Assembly (NCBI GenBank): GCA_963717635.1
Contig: OY970347.1
Span: forward strand, 1,240,001 to 1,304,000
DNA length: 64,000 nucleotides
Direction: 5' to 3'
Source: JALZKA01 sp963717635
Lineage (GTDB): Bacteria > Actinomycetota > Thermoleophilia > Solirubrobacterales > 70-9
Shown here: in pieces, positions 32,582 to 41,125 of the stretch
Numbering within the stretch: the first letter of the stretch is position 1
Layout: each line of letters opens with the position of its first letter
Program-made: the position numbers and the translations under genes
The notes under the pieces: generated by a model
Databases searched by the model: none
Seen by the model: the letters and a program-made list of their open reading frames with translations, nothing else
What the model was told of the DNA's origin: nothing

Positions 32582-33940
32582 GTGCCAGTCCGTACCGTGA
32601 AGCTCGCGCTGTGTCTCGCAAGCGTGATGGTGCTCGCCGCAACGCCCGCCGGCGGCCACCCTCCCGATCAACACGACCCACAGCTGGTGCCGTTCGCCGC
32701 CTTGGACCGCGGGCTCTTCACGCCGCCGCTCGTGAGCGGCTCGTTTGAGTGCGAGAACGGAATGGCCGGACCGTATCCGTGCAAGGACGTGGATCTCGAC
32801 GGATTCGTCTCGCTGCCCGAGTTCGGGGGCGCGACCGGCAACGACATCTGGGGCTGGACGCACGGCAAGACGAAGCGCGAGTTTGCGATCGTCGGCACGT
32901 CGACGAGCACCGGGTTCGTCGAGGTGACCGATCCGAAGAATCCGGTAGTGGTGGGGATCCTGCCCACCCGCGGCACGCCTGACTTCGTCCTCTGGCGCGA
33001 CGTCAAGGTCAACGGGCACTACGCCTACATCGTCTCCGAGATCACGGGCTCGGGCCTTCAGGTCTTCGATCTGACCCGCCTTCTCGATCACTCCGGATCG
33101 AGCCCGGCGGTATTCGACTCGGACGCGGCATACGACGAGTTCACCTCCGCCCACAACATCTCGATCAACGCAGCTACGGACTACGCCTATGTGGTCGGAA
33201 GCGACACGTGCGTGGCTCATGAAGGGACCGACGACGAGGAGCACGGCGGCCTGCACATGGTTGACATCTCGAAGCCGCTTGAGCCCCGGTTCGCCGGGTG
33301 CGCCCGGGTTCAGGACTTCGCCGCCGACGGCGAGTCGAACAACTACGTTCACGACGTCGAGTGCGTCATCTACTCGGGGCCCGACGCGGACTACCAGGGC
33401 CGCGAGATCTGCTTCGGCTCGAACGAGGACGTGGTTGCGATCTTCGACGTCACCGACAAGTCGAACCCCGAGGTGATCTCGACCACCGGCTACCCGACCG
33501 CCGCCTACACCCACCAGGGGTCGCTGAGCGTCGGGCAGCGTTACTTCCTCTTCGGCGACGAGCTCGACGAGCAGGAGTTGGGACTGAACACGACCACGTA
33601 CGTCATGGACGTCGCGGACCTTGACGCGCCGCCGACGCCGGTCCCGTTCGCGCACGCGACCAAGTCGATCGACCACAACCTCTACGTCCACGGCCACCGC
33701 GTCTACGAGTCGAACTACAACGCCGGCCTGAGGATTCTCGAGTACAGCGACGCCTCGCTCGCCGCGGGCCGCCTGGACGAGGTCGCCTACTTTGACGTGG
33801 TCCCGTTGATCGATATCGCCGAGTTCGCCGGCACGTGGAGCAACTACCGCTTCCCGCGAAGCAAGACAACGGTGGTGAGCGCGATCGAGAACGAGGTCAG
33901 CGGACTCTTCGTGCTCAGCCCGCAGCTGCCGGACGGCTGA
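32582..33940 (+). CDS. secreted LVIVD/choice-of-anchor-B-like beta-propeller protein
   Basis: 452 residues, GTG start with GGAGGAG nine bases upstream. Signal peptide VKLALCLASVMVLAATPAGG. Propeller blades show as repeated V-D-V-T/S patterns: STSTGFVEVTDPKNPVVVGIL, LQVFDLTRLLD, GGLHMVDISKPLEPRFAG, VVAIFDVTDKSNPEVIS, ending WSNYRFPRSKTTVVSAIENEVSGLFVLSP. These fit the choice-of-anchor B family seen in many secreted proteins. It sits between the intact tRNA-Met and fragment C, as the only gene of that module, on the opposite strand to the tRNA. Function unknown. Confidence 0.8.
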   Translation: MPVRTVKLALCLASVMVLAATPAGGHPPDQHDPQLVPFAALDRGLFTPPLVSGSFECENGMAGPYPCKDVDLDGFVSLPEFGGATGNDIWGWTHGKTKREFAIVGTSTSTGFVEVTDPKNPVVVGILPTRGTPDFVLWRDVKVNGHYAYIVSEITGSGLQVFDLTRLLDHSGSSPAVFDSDAAYDEFTSAHNISINAATDYAYVVGSDTCVAHEGTDDEEHGGLHMVDISKPLEPRFAGCARVQDFAADGESNNYVHDVECVIYSGPDADYQGREICFGSNEDVVAIFDVTDKSNPEVISTTGYPTAAYTHQGSLSVGQRYFLFGDELDEQELGLNTTTYVMDVADLDAPPTPVPFAHATKSIDHNLYVHGHRVYESNYNAGLRILEYSDASLAAGRLDEVAYFDVVPLIDIAEFAGTWSNYRFPRSKTTVVSAIENEVSGLFVLSPQLPDG

Positions 33941-33955
33941 TCGGGGCGGCGACGG

Positions 33956-33968
33956 CGGGGTATCCCCG
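33956..33968. terminator. short terminator-like hairpin
   Basis: CGGGG / CCCCG with a TAT loop, 16 bases after the stop of the propeller gene, followed by TTGTCC. Only 5 bp, so a weak candidate. The remaining bases to the tRNA at 34148 hold no recognisable feature. Confidence 0.35.
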
Positions 33969-34147
33969 TTGTCCATTTCCGCGCGTTCCAGACGGGAAGC
34001 GGTGCCAAAGGTCGCACGCCCCGGCGTGACTGAACGTCTGGGCGTGTGTGCGCCGGCGTGGCGCATGAGCGGCGGGAGGCGCTCGCTCTCGTTTCGCGCC
34101 AAATCAGCGGTGTTGCCGATAGGCCTCGCTTTGCCCGAACTTCACAG

Positions 34148-34221
34148 TGCCGGAGGAGGGACTCGAACCCCCGACACGCGGATTATGATTCCGCTGCTCT
34201 AACCAGCTGAGCTACTCCGGC
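34148..34221 (-). tRNA. tRNA-Met (CAT anticodon)
   Basis: 74-base cloverleaf on the minus strand: acceptor GCCGGAG / CTCCGGC plus A, D arm GCTC...GAGC with GCTGGTTA-type loop, anticodon stem GCGGA / TCCGC with loop ATCATAA (CAT), T arm GGGGG / CCCTC with loop TTCGAGT. The first acceptor pair G-C argues against the initiator type; elongator Met is most likely, a lysidine-modified tRNA-Ile(CAT) is possible. CCA is not encoded. Its 3' part is the source of fragments A, B and C. Confidence 0.95.
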
Positions 34222-34322
34222 GGGGCAGCGAATCGTAGCGATGAGTTTTGTTCCGTCTGCACGCCTGAGAAGGGGCTCGAACCTCGACAAGTGGATTGCG
34301 AGCCGGCGCCTATTATCCGCCC

Positions 34323-35969
34323 ATGGTCCGTCAAGGCCACGCTCTGATGCGGGGGAAGGTGGTTGCGCCTTGGTTGGCTCTGGTGGCGCTCACCGGCGTC
34401 GCCGCATCGAGTGCGAGCGCGGACGTCGCACACATGCGCTCGATGCCAGTCAGCTCACCGGTGTTCGCGCTGGATGGCTCCGACGACATCCTCGTCGCCC
34501 GAACCGGGGCGATCGACCGCTACAGCTCGCTCGGCGCGCTGGAGGCCGGGTTCACTACCAGCGCGGAGTTCACAGACTCCACCGACGTCGCCGTATCGGG
34601 CGGCCGGGTCTACGCGATCAGCCCCTCTCCGAGCCGTCTCTGGACATGGCTGCCCGACGGCATGGACGAGCTCGCAACCTCATCGGACGCCTCCTTCTCG
34701 AGCAATCTGGACGTTGCTCGCGGGCTCGATGTTCGCGGCTCGCGCGCATACGTCGCCACTGCCGAGACGAACCGGGTGACGCTGCTCGATGTGACGCCGA
34801 CATTCGGTCTTAACGTGCTCGTCGCGGGCGTCGGCGTCTCTTCGGGCACGGACGGAGCTTTTGAGACGTGCGTGCCCGCGCCGACTTGCCAATCCGGGTG
34901 GGCCGGAACCACCCTTGCCCACCTCAACAACCCCCGCGACGTCGCCCTCGACCAGGACCTGAACGCATATGTGGCCGAGTCGGGCATCGGATCGGCGAGC
35001 GGCCCATCTCGAATCAAGGTGCTGAACGGCACCCCGAGCCCGGTCGCCACGATCGGCGGCTTCGGGCCGGCGGCCGGCGAGCTCAACAACCCACACGGGG
35101 TGGCACTCGACGCCGGCGAGGAGAACCTGTACGTCGCGGACACCTCCAACCAGCGCGTGATGCAGTTCGAAGTGGACGGCACCTTCGTGCGGGGATTCGG
35201 CTATGGGGTTGACACTGGCGCCGCCAAATTCGAGACGTGCACTGCGGCAAGCGCGTGCCAGGCCGGTCTCTCCGGCAGCGCCCCCGGCCAGCTCTCCTCG
35301 CCGCTCAAGCTCGACTTCGACTCCGCCGGGGATCTCTACGTGTCGAGCTCCGGCGCTCGTATCGACGTCTTCGACCTCGACGCTCCGGCCGAGCCCGAAC
35401 CAAAGTCCGCGCTGTTGAAGGTAAAGCCCAGACGGGTAGCGAAGGGCAAGGTCACCAGGCTCACCGCGACATTGGCGCCGTGCCCCGAGACCGCCGGCGA
35501 GCCGATCTCGTTTGAGCGCCGGTCTCCCCTGGGGCTGTGGGCACGAGTCGGCAGCCCCGCGGTGGCTGACAGCCAGTGCAAGGCGTCAACGAAACAGCGA
35601 ATCACTCGCAGAACGACATTCCGCGCGACCTCAGAGGCGACGGCGGGGTTCGCCGAGGCGAACTCCGTGCCGCAGGCCGCCAGGGCTCTGTCCCCGCGTC
35701 TACGAGCTGGGCGTGCGCGCCGGACGGTCGCGGCTTCGCTACGTCGGCACGACTTCGCCAACGAAGTGGTCGCAAACCTCGAACAGCGCTGCCGTCGGCG
35801 CGGTCGGTCCACGTTCGCGTGCCGGTTCTCCTCCGCCTTCCCTGGATTCAGGTTGAGTGGACGCGGTCCTGTCGAGCTCAAGAGGCGCGTCTCGTACCGG
35901 TTCCGGGTGCGGGCCCAGGGTCAGACTTTCACCCTCACCGACGAAAACGAGGGACGCTTTCCAGGTTAG
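34323..35969 (+). CDS. secreted NHL-repeat protein
   Basis: 548 residues from ATG 34323; signal peptide APWLALVALTGVAASSASA. NHL-type blades appear as LNNPRDVALDQDLNAYVAESG, LNNPHGVALDAGEENLYVADTSNQRVMQFEVDG and LSSPLKLDFDSAGDLYVSSSGARIDVFDLD, each with an inserted loop containing paired cysteines (FETCVPAPTCQSG, FETCTAASACQAG). After residue about 360 the protein changes to a basic Arg/Lys-rich C-terminal domain. Surface or extracellular binding role is likely. It is convergent with the gene at 35970; the two stops abut. Confidence 0.8.
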   Translation: MVRQGHALMRGKVVAPWLALVALTGVAASSASADVAHMRSMPVSSPVFALDGSDDILVARTGAIDRYSSLGALEAGFTTSAEFTDSTDVAVSGGRVYAISPSPSRLWTWLPDGMDELATSSDASFSSNLDVARGLDVRGSRAYVATAETNRVTLLDVTPTFGLNVLVAGVGVSSGTDGAFETCVPAPTCQSGWAGTTLAHLNNPRDVALDQDLNAYVAESGIGSASGPSRIKVLNGTPSPVATIGGFGPAAGELNNPHGVALDAGEENLYVADTSNQRVMQFEVDGTFVRGFGYGVDTGAAKFETCTAASACQAGLSGSAPGQLSSPLKLDFDSAGDLYVSSSGARIDVFDLDAPAEPEPKSALLKVKPRRVAKGKVTRLTATLAPCPETAGEPISFERRSPLGLWARVGSPAVADSQCKASTKQRITRRTTFRATSEATAGFAEANSVPQAARALSPRLRAGRARRTVAASLRRHDFANEVVANLEQRCRRRGRSTFACRFSSAFPGFRLSGRGPVELKRRVSYRFRVRAQGQTFTLTDENEGRFPG

Positions 35970-36500
35970 TCAGCAGGGGAAACCAGCGGCGTCGAAGCAG
36001 GGTTCGGCCGGGGCCTGGGGCGGCGCCGCCGGGACAGGCGGCACCGCTTCCGGCACCGACGCCTCGGCCGTCTGCGCCGCCCGCCTTGCGTCACGACGCG
36101 CCGCACGCGCCGCTGCTGCTGCTGCGATTGCTTCCTGTTGTCGCGCGACTGCGGCGGCGCCTTGTCGTGTCCCAGCCTTCGCGCCCGCTCGTACCGAGGC
36201 CCGTCGCCCCGCCCGCGCTCCGGCCTCCCTGCCGCGCTGTTCGCCCAGCGGGGTGGCGTCCAGGCGCGCGGTCGCGAAGGCGGCCTGGAAGTACCCCTGC
36301 CGAGCCTCGGCGACGCCTGTACGGGCGCCGCTCTCGTCGCCAATCAAATAACCGACGGCCGCCAGTTCGGCCGCCGCGATGCAGGCCACCACTGCAACGG
36401 CGACGTGCCGACGCGTCGTCAGGGGTGTGTCCCGCCATGCCCGCTTGATCGAGCTGCCGTTCGCCCGCCAGGCGCGGCGCTCGGACGTTGCCTCCGTCAT
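35970..36500 (-). CDS. single-pass membrane protein, Ala/Arg/Gly-rich
   Basis: 176 residues. One helix (VAVAVVACIAAAELAAVGYLIG) near residue 35 precedes a long helical, low-complexity stretch with regularly spaced Gly and Ala (GARTGVAEARQGYFQAAFATARLD, REAGARAGRRASVRAGAKAGTRQGAAAVA), then a Pro/Ala tail ending PCFDAAGFPC with two Cys. It is the second gene of a two-gene operon with the paralogous protein at 36497 (ATGA overlap). I do not recognise the family; the glycine spacing suggests tight helix packing or oligomerisation. Confidence 0.7.
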   Translation of the reverse strand: MTEATSERRAWRANGSSIKRAWRDTPLTTRRHVAVAVVACIAAAELAAVGYLIGDESGARTGVAEARQGYFQAAFATARLDATPLGEQRGREAGARAGRRASVRAGAKAGTRQGAAAVARQQEAIAAAAAARAARRDARRAAQTAEASVPEAVPPVPAAPPQAPAEPCFDAAGFPC

Positions 36501-36835
36501 GGCGGATCCGGAACGCGGATCGTGTCCGGTGGTCCCAGCCCGGCGGACTCGAACTCCTTGGCGTAGGCCTCCCTGTACGCGGCTGAGTAGGTAACAGCGT
36601 AGGTCCGATCTCGCGCGGACCTGTAGCCCCGCGCGTAACCCTTCCTCGCGCCTTCCTCAGCGCCCGCCGCCCGCCCCTGGGCCGTTGCGGCCAAGCGAAC
36701 CACTTCGAGATCGACCTCGGGCGAGGTGCCGATCCGGTATCCGCCGATGCACGCACCAGCCAGAAACATGATCAAGAGAGTTCCGACGATGAATCTCCGC
36801 GGTAGCCGACCGCGTATGCGTACCCACAGCCTCAT
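36497..36835 (-). CDS. single-pass membrane protein, Gly/Tyr/Ala-rich
   Basis: 112 residues from ATG 36835; the longer frame to 37444 runs antisense through the next gene. One membrane helix (FIVGTLLIMFLAGACIGGYRIG) is followed by AQGRAAGAEEGARKGYARGYRSARDRTYAVTYSAAYREAYAKEF, with Gly or Tyr at near-constant 4-residue spacing. The same layout as the next gene, with which it is coupled by ATGA. The 180 bases upstream, shared with the divergent aminopeptidase gene, should hold both promoters but no clear box is seen. Confidence 0.72.
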   Translation of the reverse strand: MRLWVRIRGRLPRRFIVGTLLIMFLAGACIGGYRIGTSPEVDLEVVRLAATAQGRAAGAEEGARKGYARGYRSARDRTYAVTYSAAYREAYAKEFESAGLGPPDTIRVPDPP

Positions 36836-37015
36836 GTATTCCCCAACAAGTCTCAGGAAGTTGTAACAAGGATCAAGCGCACGAGAACGAGGGGCATCGA
36901 CCGCATCACTTCCTCGACGCTCCGGTGAACCCAGAGCAGCTCGCCAAAGATTGACCCAGCATCGGCAGTATTCATTGCGTATGCATCGACAGCCGGAGGC
37001 CTTAGCCTCTCCGGC

Positions 37016-37966
37016 GTGAGTGATCTTGAGCACGCCCTCGCCGCTGTCGTCAACGATTGTCTTGGTGTTCGCGAGGGCGAGTCGGTGCTCGTGGTCGCGA
37101 ACCCGTCGACGCTTGGGCTTGGCGAACGGATGCGGGACGAGGCTGGCCGTGCCGGTGCCGACGCGATGCTCCTGCTGATGGCGGAGCGGGACGCCCACGG
37201 CCAGGAGCCGCCGGACGCGGTGGCGGCGGCGATGGCTCGCGCGGACGTCGTCCTCTGCCCGACCGCCAAGTCGCTCTCGCACACAGCGGCGCGGCGCCAC
37301 GCGAACGAGGCCGGCTCTCGCATCGCGACCCTCCCCGGGGTCACCGGGGAAACGCTCGCCCGCGTGATGAGCGCCGGTATGGAGGGGCTGCGCCGGAAGG
37401 GCGCCGCGGTGGCCGCGGCTCTGGACGCGGGGTCCGAGGCCCAAATCACCTGCCCGAACGGGTCCGATCTGACGCTGAACATCGCCGGCCGCGACGCGAT
37501 CTCCGACGACGGCGACCTGCGCGCCCCCGGCGCCTTCGGCAATCTACCGTGCGGAGAGGGCTTCATCCCGCCGATCGAGACCGAGGGGGAGGGCACGTTA
37601 TTTGTCGACGGGACGATCGGCGGGGTCGAGACCGATGATTCGCTGGTCGAGCTGCGGATCGAGGACGGAGCGCTCGTCGAAGCATCGGGCAGGGGCGGCT
37701 CGGAGCTGCTTGAGCTCCTGCGCGGCGCCGGAACGGGCGGAACGGGCGTCGCCGAGTTGGGCATCGGCACCAACGAAAAGGCGACCCTCACCGGCAACCT
37801 GATCGAGGACGAGAAGATCCTGGGCACATGCCACGTTGCTTTCGGCGCGTCGGCGGGGATCGGCGGCGCGGTCCAGGTGCCGATCCACATCGACTGCGTC
37901 GTGATGCGCCCGACGGTCGCCATTGACGGCGAGGCGGTCGTCCGCGACGGCGAGCTCTTGGTTTGA
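37016..37966 (+). CDS. M29-type aminopeptidase (thermophilic metalloprotease family)
   Basis: 316 residues, GTG start. The C-terminal half shows the family's metal and substrate signature: GEGFIPPIETEGEGTLFVDGTIGG, LGIGTNEKATLTGNLIEDEKILGTCHVAFGASAGIGG and VPIHIDCVVMRPTVAIDG. The EDEKI, H and D residues would supply metal ligands. It is shorter than classical AmpS/T (about 400), lacking part of the N-terminal domain. It would remove N-terminal residues from peptides in the cytoplasm. The TTGA overlap couples it to ftcD. Confidence 0.82.
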   Translation: MSDLEHALAAVVNDCLGVREGESVLVVANPSTLGLGERMRDEAGRAGADAMLLLMAERDAHGQEPPDAVAAAMARADVVLCPTAKSLSHTAARRHANEAGSRIATLPGVTGETLARVMSAGMEGLRRKGAAVAAALDAGSEAQITCPNGSDLTLNIAGRDAISDDGDLRAPGAFGNLPCGEGFIPPIETEGEGTLFVDGTIGGVETDDSLVELRIEDGALVEASGRGGSELLELLRGAGTGGTGVAELGIGTNEKATLTGNLIEDEKILGTCHVAFGASAGIGGAVQVPIHIDCVVMRPTVAIDGEAVVRDGELLV

Positions 37967-38871
37967 GCGAGCCGGCGGTTGCACCCACGCTGCTGACGGT
38001 TCCCAACGTCTCGGAGGGGCGGAACGAAGCCGTGATCGGACGCCTCGCGGGGGCGTTCGCCGTCGATGCAATCCTGCTCGACTCCCATTCGGATCAGGTC
38101 CACAACCGCAGCGTGTTCACGATTGCCCCGACGGCAGGCGATGTGGTCCAGGCGCTTGCCGCCGGGTCGCGCGCGATCGTTGAGGCGATCGACCTCAACG
38201 ATCACCGGGGCGAGCACCCGCGGATCGGCGCGCTGGACGTCGCGCCCGTCGTCTGGCTCGACGCGGGCTCGCGCGATGCCGCGCGCAGCCAGGCGCTGCG
38301 CGCGGCCGCCGCGATTGCAGCGCTTGACGTTCCGGTGTTTCTCTACGGGGATCTGGCGGAGGCGCCGGAGCGCCGCGAACGCGCCTACTTCCGCAGCGGG
38401 GGACTTGACGAGCTGCGCGCACGCATGGCCGCGGGCCAGCTTCATCCCGATCGCGGTCCGGCTCAGCCGCACCCCACGGCGGGCGCCACTCTGGTCACCG
38501 CCCGCCCGCCGCTGGCAGCGTTCAACCTGGAGCTGGAGGGAGCTTCGCTCGCCACAACCCGTGAGGTGGCCGCCGAGCTACGCGAAGCCGGCGGTGGCCT
38601 GCCGGGCGTGCGGGCGATCGGGCTGGAGTTCGGCGAGCGGACGCAGGTCTCGACCAATATCCACGACCCGATCGCCACCCCGCTTGGCGCGGTCGCCACC
38701 CGGGTGGCCCACTTGGCCGCGGACCGCGGTGCGCGGATCGTCGCCGGGGAGGTCGTCGGGCTGGTGCCGGCGGCCTCACTCGAAGGCTTCCCGGCCGGCG
38801 TGCCGCTGCCCGGCTTCGAGCGAGCGCATAGCGTGATCGAGGAACGCATCCGCGGCGCGGCCAGCAGCTAG
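37963..38871 (+). CDS. ftcD: glutamate formimidoyltransferase (FtcD N-terminal type)
   Basis: 302 residues, TTG start overlapping the previous stop. Begins LLTVPNVSEGRNEAVI with the formiminotransferase signature, then DSHSDQVHNRSVFTIAP, DLNDHRGEHPRIGALDVAPVVWL (conserved HxxxHPRxGAxD) and FLYGDLAEAPERRE. It moves the formimino group from formiminoglutamate to tetrahydrofolate, a late step of histidine degradation. No cyclodeaminase domain is fused and no hut genes are in the window, so it may alternatively make formyl-THF-type derivatives. Confidence 0.92.
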   Translation: MSEPAVAPTLLTVPNVSEGRNEAVIGRLAGAFAVDAILLDSHSDQVHNRSVFTIAPTAGDVVQALAAGSRAIVEAIDLNDHRGEHPRIGALDVAPVVWLDAGSRDAARSQALRAAAAIAALDVPVFLYGDLAEAPERRERAYFRSGGLDELRARMAAGQLHPDRGPAQPHPTAGATLVTARPPLAAFNLELEGASLATTREVAAELREAGGGLPGVRAIGLEFGERTQVSTNIHDPIATPLGAVATRVAHLAADRGARIVAGEVVGLVPAASLEGFPAGVPLPGFERAHSVIEERIRGAASS

Positions 38872-38882
38872 ATTTCAGCCCC

Positions 38883-39239
38883 ATGGCACAGACCAAGAAG
38901 CGGCGCAAGCGCAAGCATCGCGGCACCCAGGGCGGCTCGATCGATCGCCGCCGTCGCTCGCGCCCGCGCACGCGGGAGGAAGCGCGCGCCCAGGCGAAGC
39001 GCCAGGCCGGCCAGAAGCGCGACCGCCCGCCGACCTGGCAGGGCGCCTTCAACCGCGCGCTGCTGATGTCCGGAATCCTGTTCCTGCTGATGGCTGTCGC
39101 GTTCGGCCGCGCCGCCGGCGCTTCAGCCCTTCTCTCGATCACGATGCTCGCGATCTACGTGCCGGCCGGCTACTACCTGGAGAAGTTCCTCTACAGCCGC
39201 CGCCGGGCCGCCGAGCGCAAGCGCCAGCAGCGCGGCTGA
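38883..39239 (+). CDS. small basic two-helix membrane protein
   Basis: 118 residues. A very basic N-terminus (KKRRKRKHRGTQGG, RRRRSRPRTREEARAQAKRQ) is followed by two helices (ALLMSGILFLLMAVAFG and LLSITMLAIYVPAGYYLEKFLYS) and a basic end. The design is common in actinobacteria, where such proteins are annotated only as conserved membrane proteins. It lies between ftcD and the MBL gene, to which it is joined by a TGATG overlap. Function unknown. Confidence 0.75.
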   Translation: MAQTKKRRKRKHRGTQGGSIDRRRRSRPRTREEARAQAKRQAGQKRDRPPTWQGAFNRALLMSGILFLLMAVAFGRAAGASALLSITMLAIYVPAGYYLEKFLYSRRRAAERKRQQRG

Positions 39240-39880
39240 TGGAGGTCCGCTGCCTCACCGTCGGCCAGGTCGCGGAGAACTGCTTCATCTTCCGGCGCGA
39301 CGGATCCGACACCGGCCTGATCGTCGATCCCGGCGAGGAGCCCGACCGCCTGCTCGCCGGCCTGGCCGAGCTCGGGATCACGGATCTCGAGGCGATTCTC
39401 CTGACCCACACCCACTTCGACCACATCGGTGCCGTGGCGCCGGTCGCCCGGGCGACCGGCGCACCCGTCTATTGCCCGGAGATCGAGGTTCCGGTGCTTG
39501 CCGACATCATGGCCTTCGTGCCGTGGCCCGGCTTCGGACCGTATGAGAGCTGGAACGCCGAGGAGACGGTCAAGGGCGGCGAGCGGCTCGAGCTGGCCGG
39601 GTTCGAGATCGACGTGCTGTTCACTCCGGGCCACAGTCCCGGGCACGTGACCTACGCGCTTGCCGGCGAGCCTGCTCTGTTCTCCGGCGACGTCCTGTTT
39701 CGCAACTCGATCGGCCGCACCGACCTGCCCGGCGGTCATGCCCCGACCCTGTTCGAGTCGATCCGCAAGCTCGTCGACTCCTATCCCGAGGAGACGGTCG
39801 TCTACCCCGGGCACATGGAGATCACGACGCTCGGCGCCGAGCGGGCGTCGAACCCGTTCCTGGCTGAACTTGCCCGTTAG
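39239..39880 (+). CDS. metallo-beta-lactamase-fold hydrolase (glyoxalase II-like)
   Basis: 213 residues. The zinc motif LTHTHFDHIGAV (HxHxDH) appears at about residues 57-68, with VLFTPGHSPGHVTY (second His), FSGDVLF (bridging Asp) and VYPGHMEIT (last His). Residues VRCLTVGQVAENCFIF begin the fold like YcbL/glyoxalase II. The likely activity is thioester hydrolysis such as S-lactoyl-thiol cleavage, which would fit the distant glyoxalase I at 10455, but the substrate is not proven. It is next to hisS. Confidence 0.86.
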   Translation: MEVRCLTVGQVAENCFIFRRDGSDTGLIVDPGEEPDRLLAGLAELGITDLEAILLTHTHFDHIGAVAPVARATGAPVYCPEIEVPVLADIMAFVPWPGFGPYESWNAEETVKGGERLELAGFEIDVLFTPGHSPGHVTYALAGEPALFSGDVLFRNSIGRTDLPGGHAPTLFESIRKLVDSYPEETVVYPGHMEITTLGAERASNPFLAELAR

Positions 39881-39892
39881 GCTCGCCCGCGC

Positions 39893-41125
39893 ATGAGCGC
39901 GCGCTTTCAGGCCCCGCGGGGCACTTCCGACGTCCTGCCCGGAGAGTCGGCGGCGCGCGCCCGTGTCCATGCGACGGCGGCGGCAGCGTTCGAGCGCGCC
40001 GGCTACGGGCGCATCGAGACGCCGGCCTTCGAGCAGACGGAGCTGTTCGCGCGCGGGGTGGGCGAATCAACCGACATCGTTCGCAAGGAGATGTTCACGT
40101 TCTCGGACCAGGGCGGGCGCAGCATCACGCTGCGGCCCGAGGCGACGGCATCGATCTGCCGCGCCTACATCGAGCACGGCATGCACACCCTTCCCCAGCC
40201 GGTGAAGGTGTGGTGGTACGGGCCGCTGTTCCGCCACGAACGCCCCCAGGCCGGCCGCTTTCGGCAGTTCACGCAGCTCGACGCGGAGTCGATCGGCTCC
40301 GATTCTCCGCTCGTCGATGCCGAGCTGATCGTGCTCCTGGACGAGCTCATGCGGGAGCTCGAGGTGCCTGGATTGGAGCTCCGCCTCGGCAGCCTCGGCT
40401 CCCTAGAGGCGCGCGCCGCCTATCGCGACGAGCTGCGGGCCTATCTGAGCGAGCACGAGTCCGAGCTGAGTGGCGACGTGCGCGAGCGAATCAACGAGAA
40501 CCCGCTGCGCGCCTTCGACGCCAAGGACGAGGGCACCCAGGCGGTGATGAAGGAGGCCCCCACGATGCTCGACCGGCTCTCGGGGGAGGATGCGGAGCAC
40601 CTTGCCGGCGTGCGACGGGCCCTCGACCAGGCGGGGATCGCCTACGAGCTCGATGCCACCCTGGTCCGCGGGCTCGACTACTACACGCGCACGGTGTTCG
40701 AGTTCCATTGCGACCGGCTCGGGGCCCAGTCCCAGCTCGCCGGGGGAGGACGCTACGACGAACTGATCGAGCTGCTCGGCGGGCCGCCGACCCCCGCCTG
40801 CGGCTGGGCGGTCGGCATCGAGCGGATCCTGCTGGCGCTCGATCTGCCCGCCGAAGAGCCCGTCGCGGACGTCTTCGTCGCCGCGACAGACGGTCAACGC
40901 GAGCGCGCCTTCGCGCTCGTTCGCGAGCTGCGCCGGGCCGGCCTCCGCGCCGACCTCGACCTCGCCGACCGGGCGATCAAGGGACAGATGAAGCAGGCCG
41001 ATCGGACCGGCGCCCGCAGCACGGTGATCCTCGACGAGGACGGCAGCGCCACGGTTCGGGACATGCAGACCGGCGAGCAGCGCGAGCTCGACCTTGAGCG
41101 CGCGACAGAGGAACTGGCACCGTGA
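39893..41125 (+). CDS. hisS: histidyl-tRNA synthetase
   Basis: 410 residues, class II synthetase. Visible are the N-terminal PRGTSDVLPGE, motif 2 WYGPLFRHERPQAGRFRQF, the histidine-binding LVRGLDYYTRTVFEF, motif 3 GGRYDELIELLGG...GWAVGIERIL, and the C-terminal anticodon domain ADVFVAATDGQRERAFALVRELRRAG. Length is normal. Its stop overlaps the aspS start, giving the common hisS-aspS pair. Confidence 0.97.
   Translation: MSARFQAPRGTSDVLPGESAARARVHATAAAAFERAGYGRIETPAFEQTELFARGVGESTDIVRKEMFTFSDQGGRSITLRPEATASICRAYIEHGMHTLPQPVKVWWYGPLFRHERPQAGRFRQFTQLDAESIGSDSPLVDAELIVLLDELMRELEVPGLELRLGSLGSLEARAAYRDELRAYLSEHESELSGDVRERINENPLRAFDAKDEGTQAVMKEAPTMLDRLSGEDAEHLAGVRRALDQAGIAYELDATLVRGLDYYTRTVFEFHCDRLGAQSQLAGGGRYDELIELLGGPPTPACGWAVGIERILLALDLPAEEPVADVFVAATDGQRERAFALVRELRRAGLRADLDLADRAIKGQMKQADRTGARSTVILDEDGSATVRDMQTGEQRELDLERATEELAP

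Noticed and set aside
33945..34205. Open frames 33969-34202 and 34045-34205 region as small proteins
   Set aside because: The plus-strand frame ends inside the tRNA gene and reads its complement (GGGTRTPDTRIMI), a common artefact of tRNA antisense.
27761..34221. An integrase, transposase or phage gene within the accessory region
   Set aside because: None of the open frames shows a recombinase catalytic motif. The 45-bp repeat read on the minus strand could be the 3' end of a lost integrase gene, but it is too short to claim.
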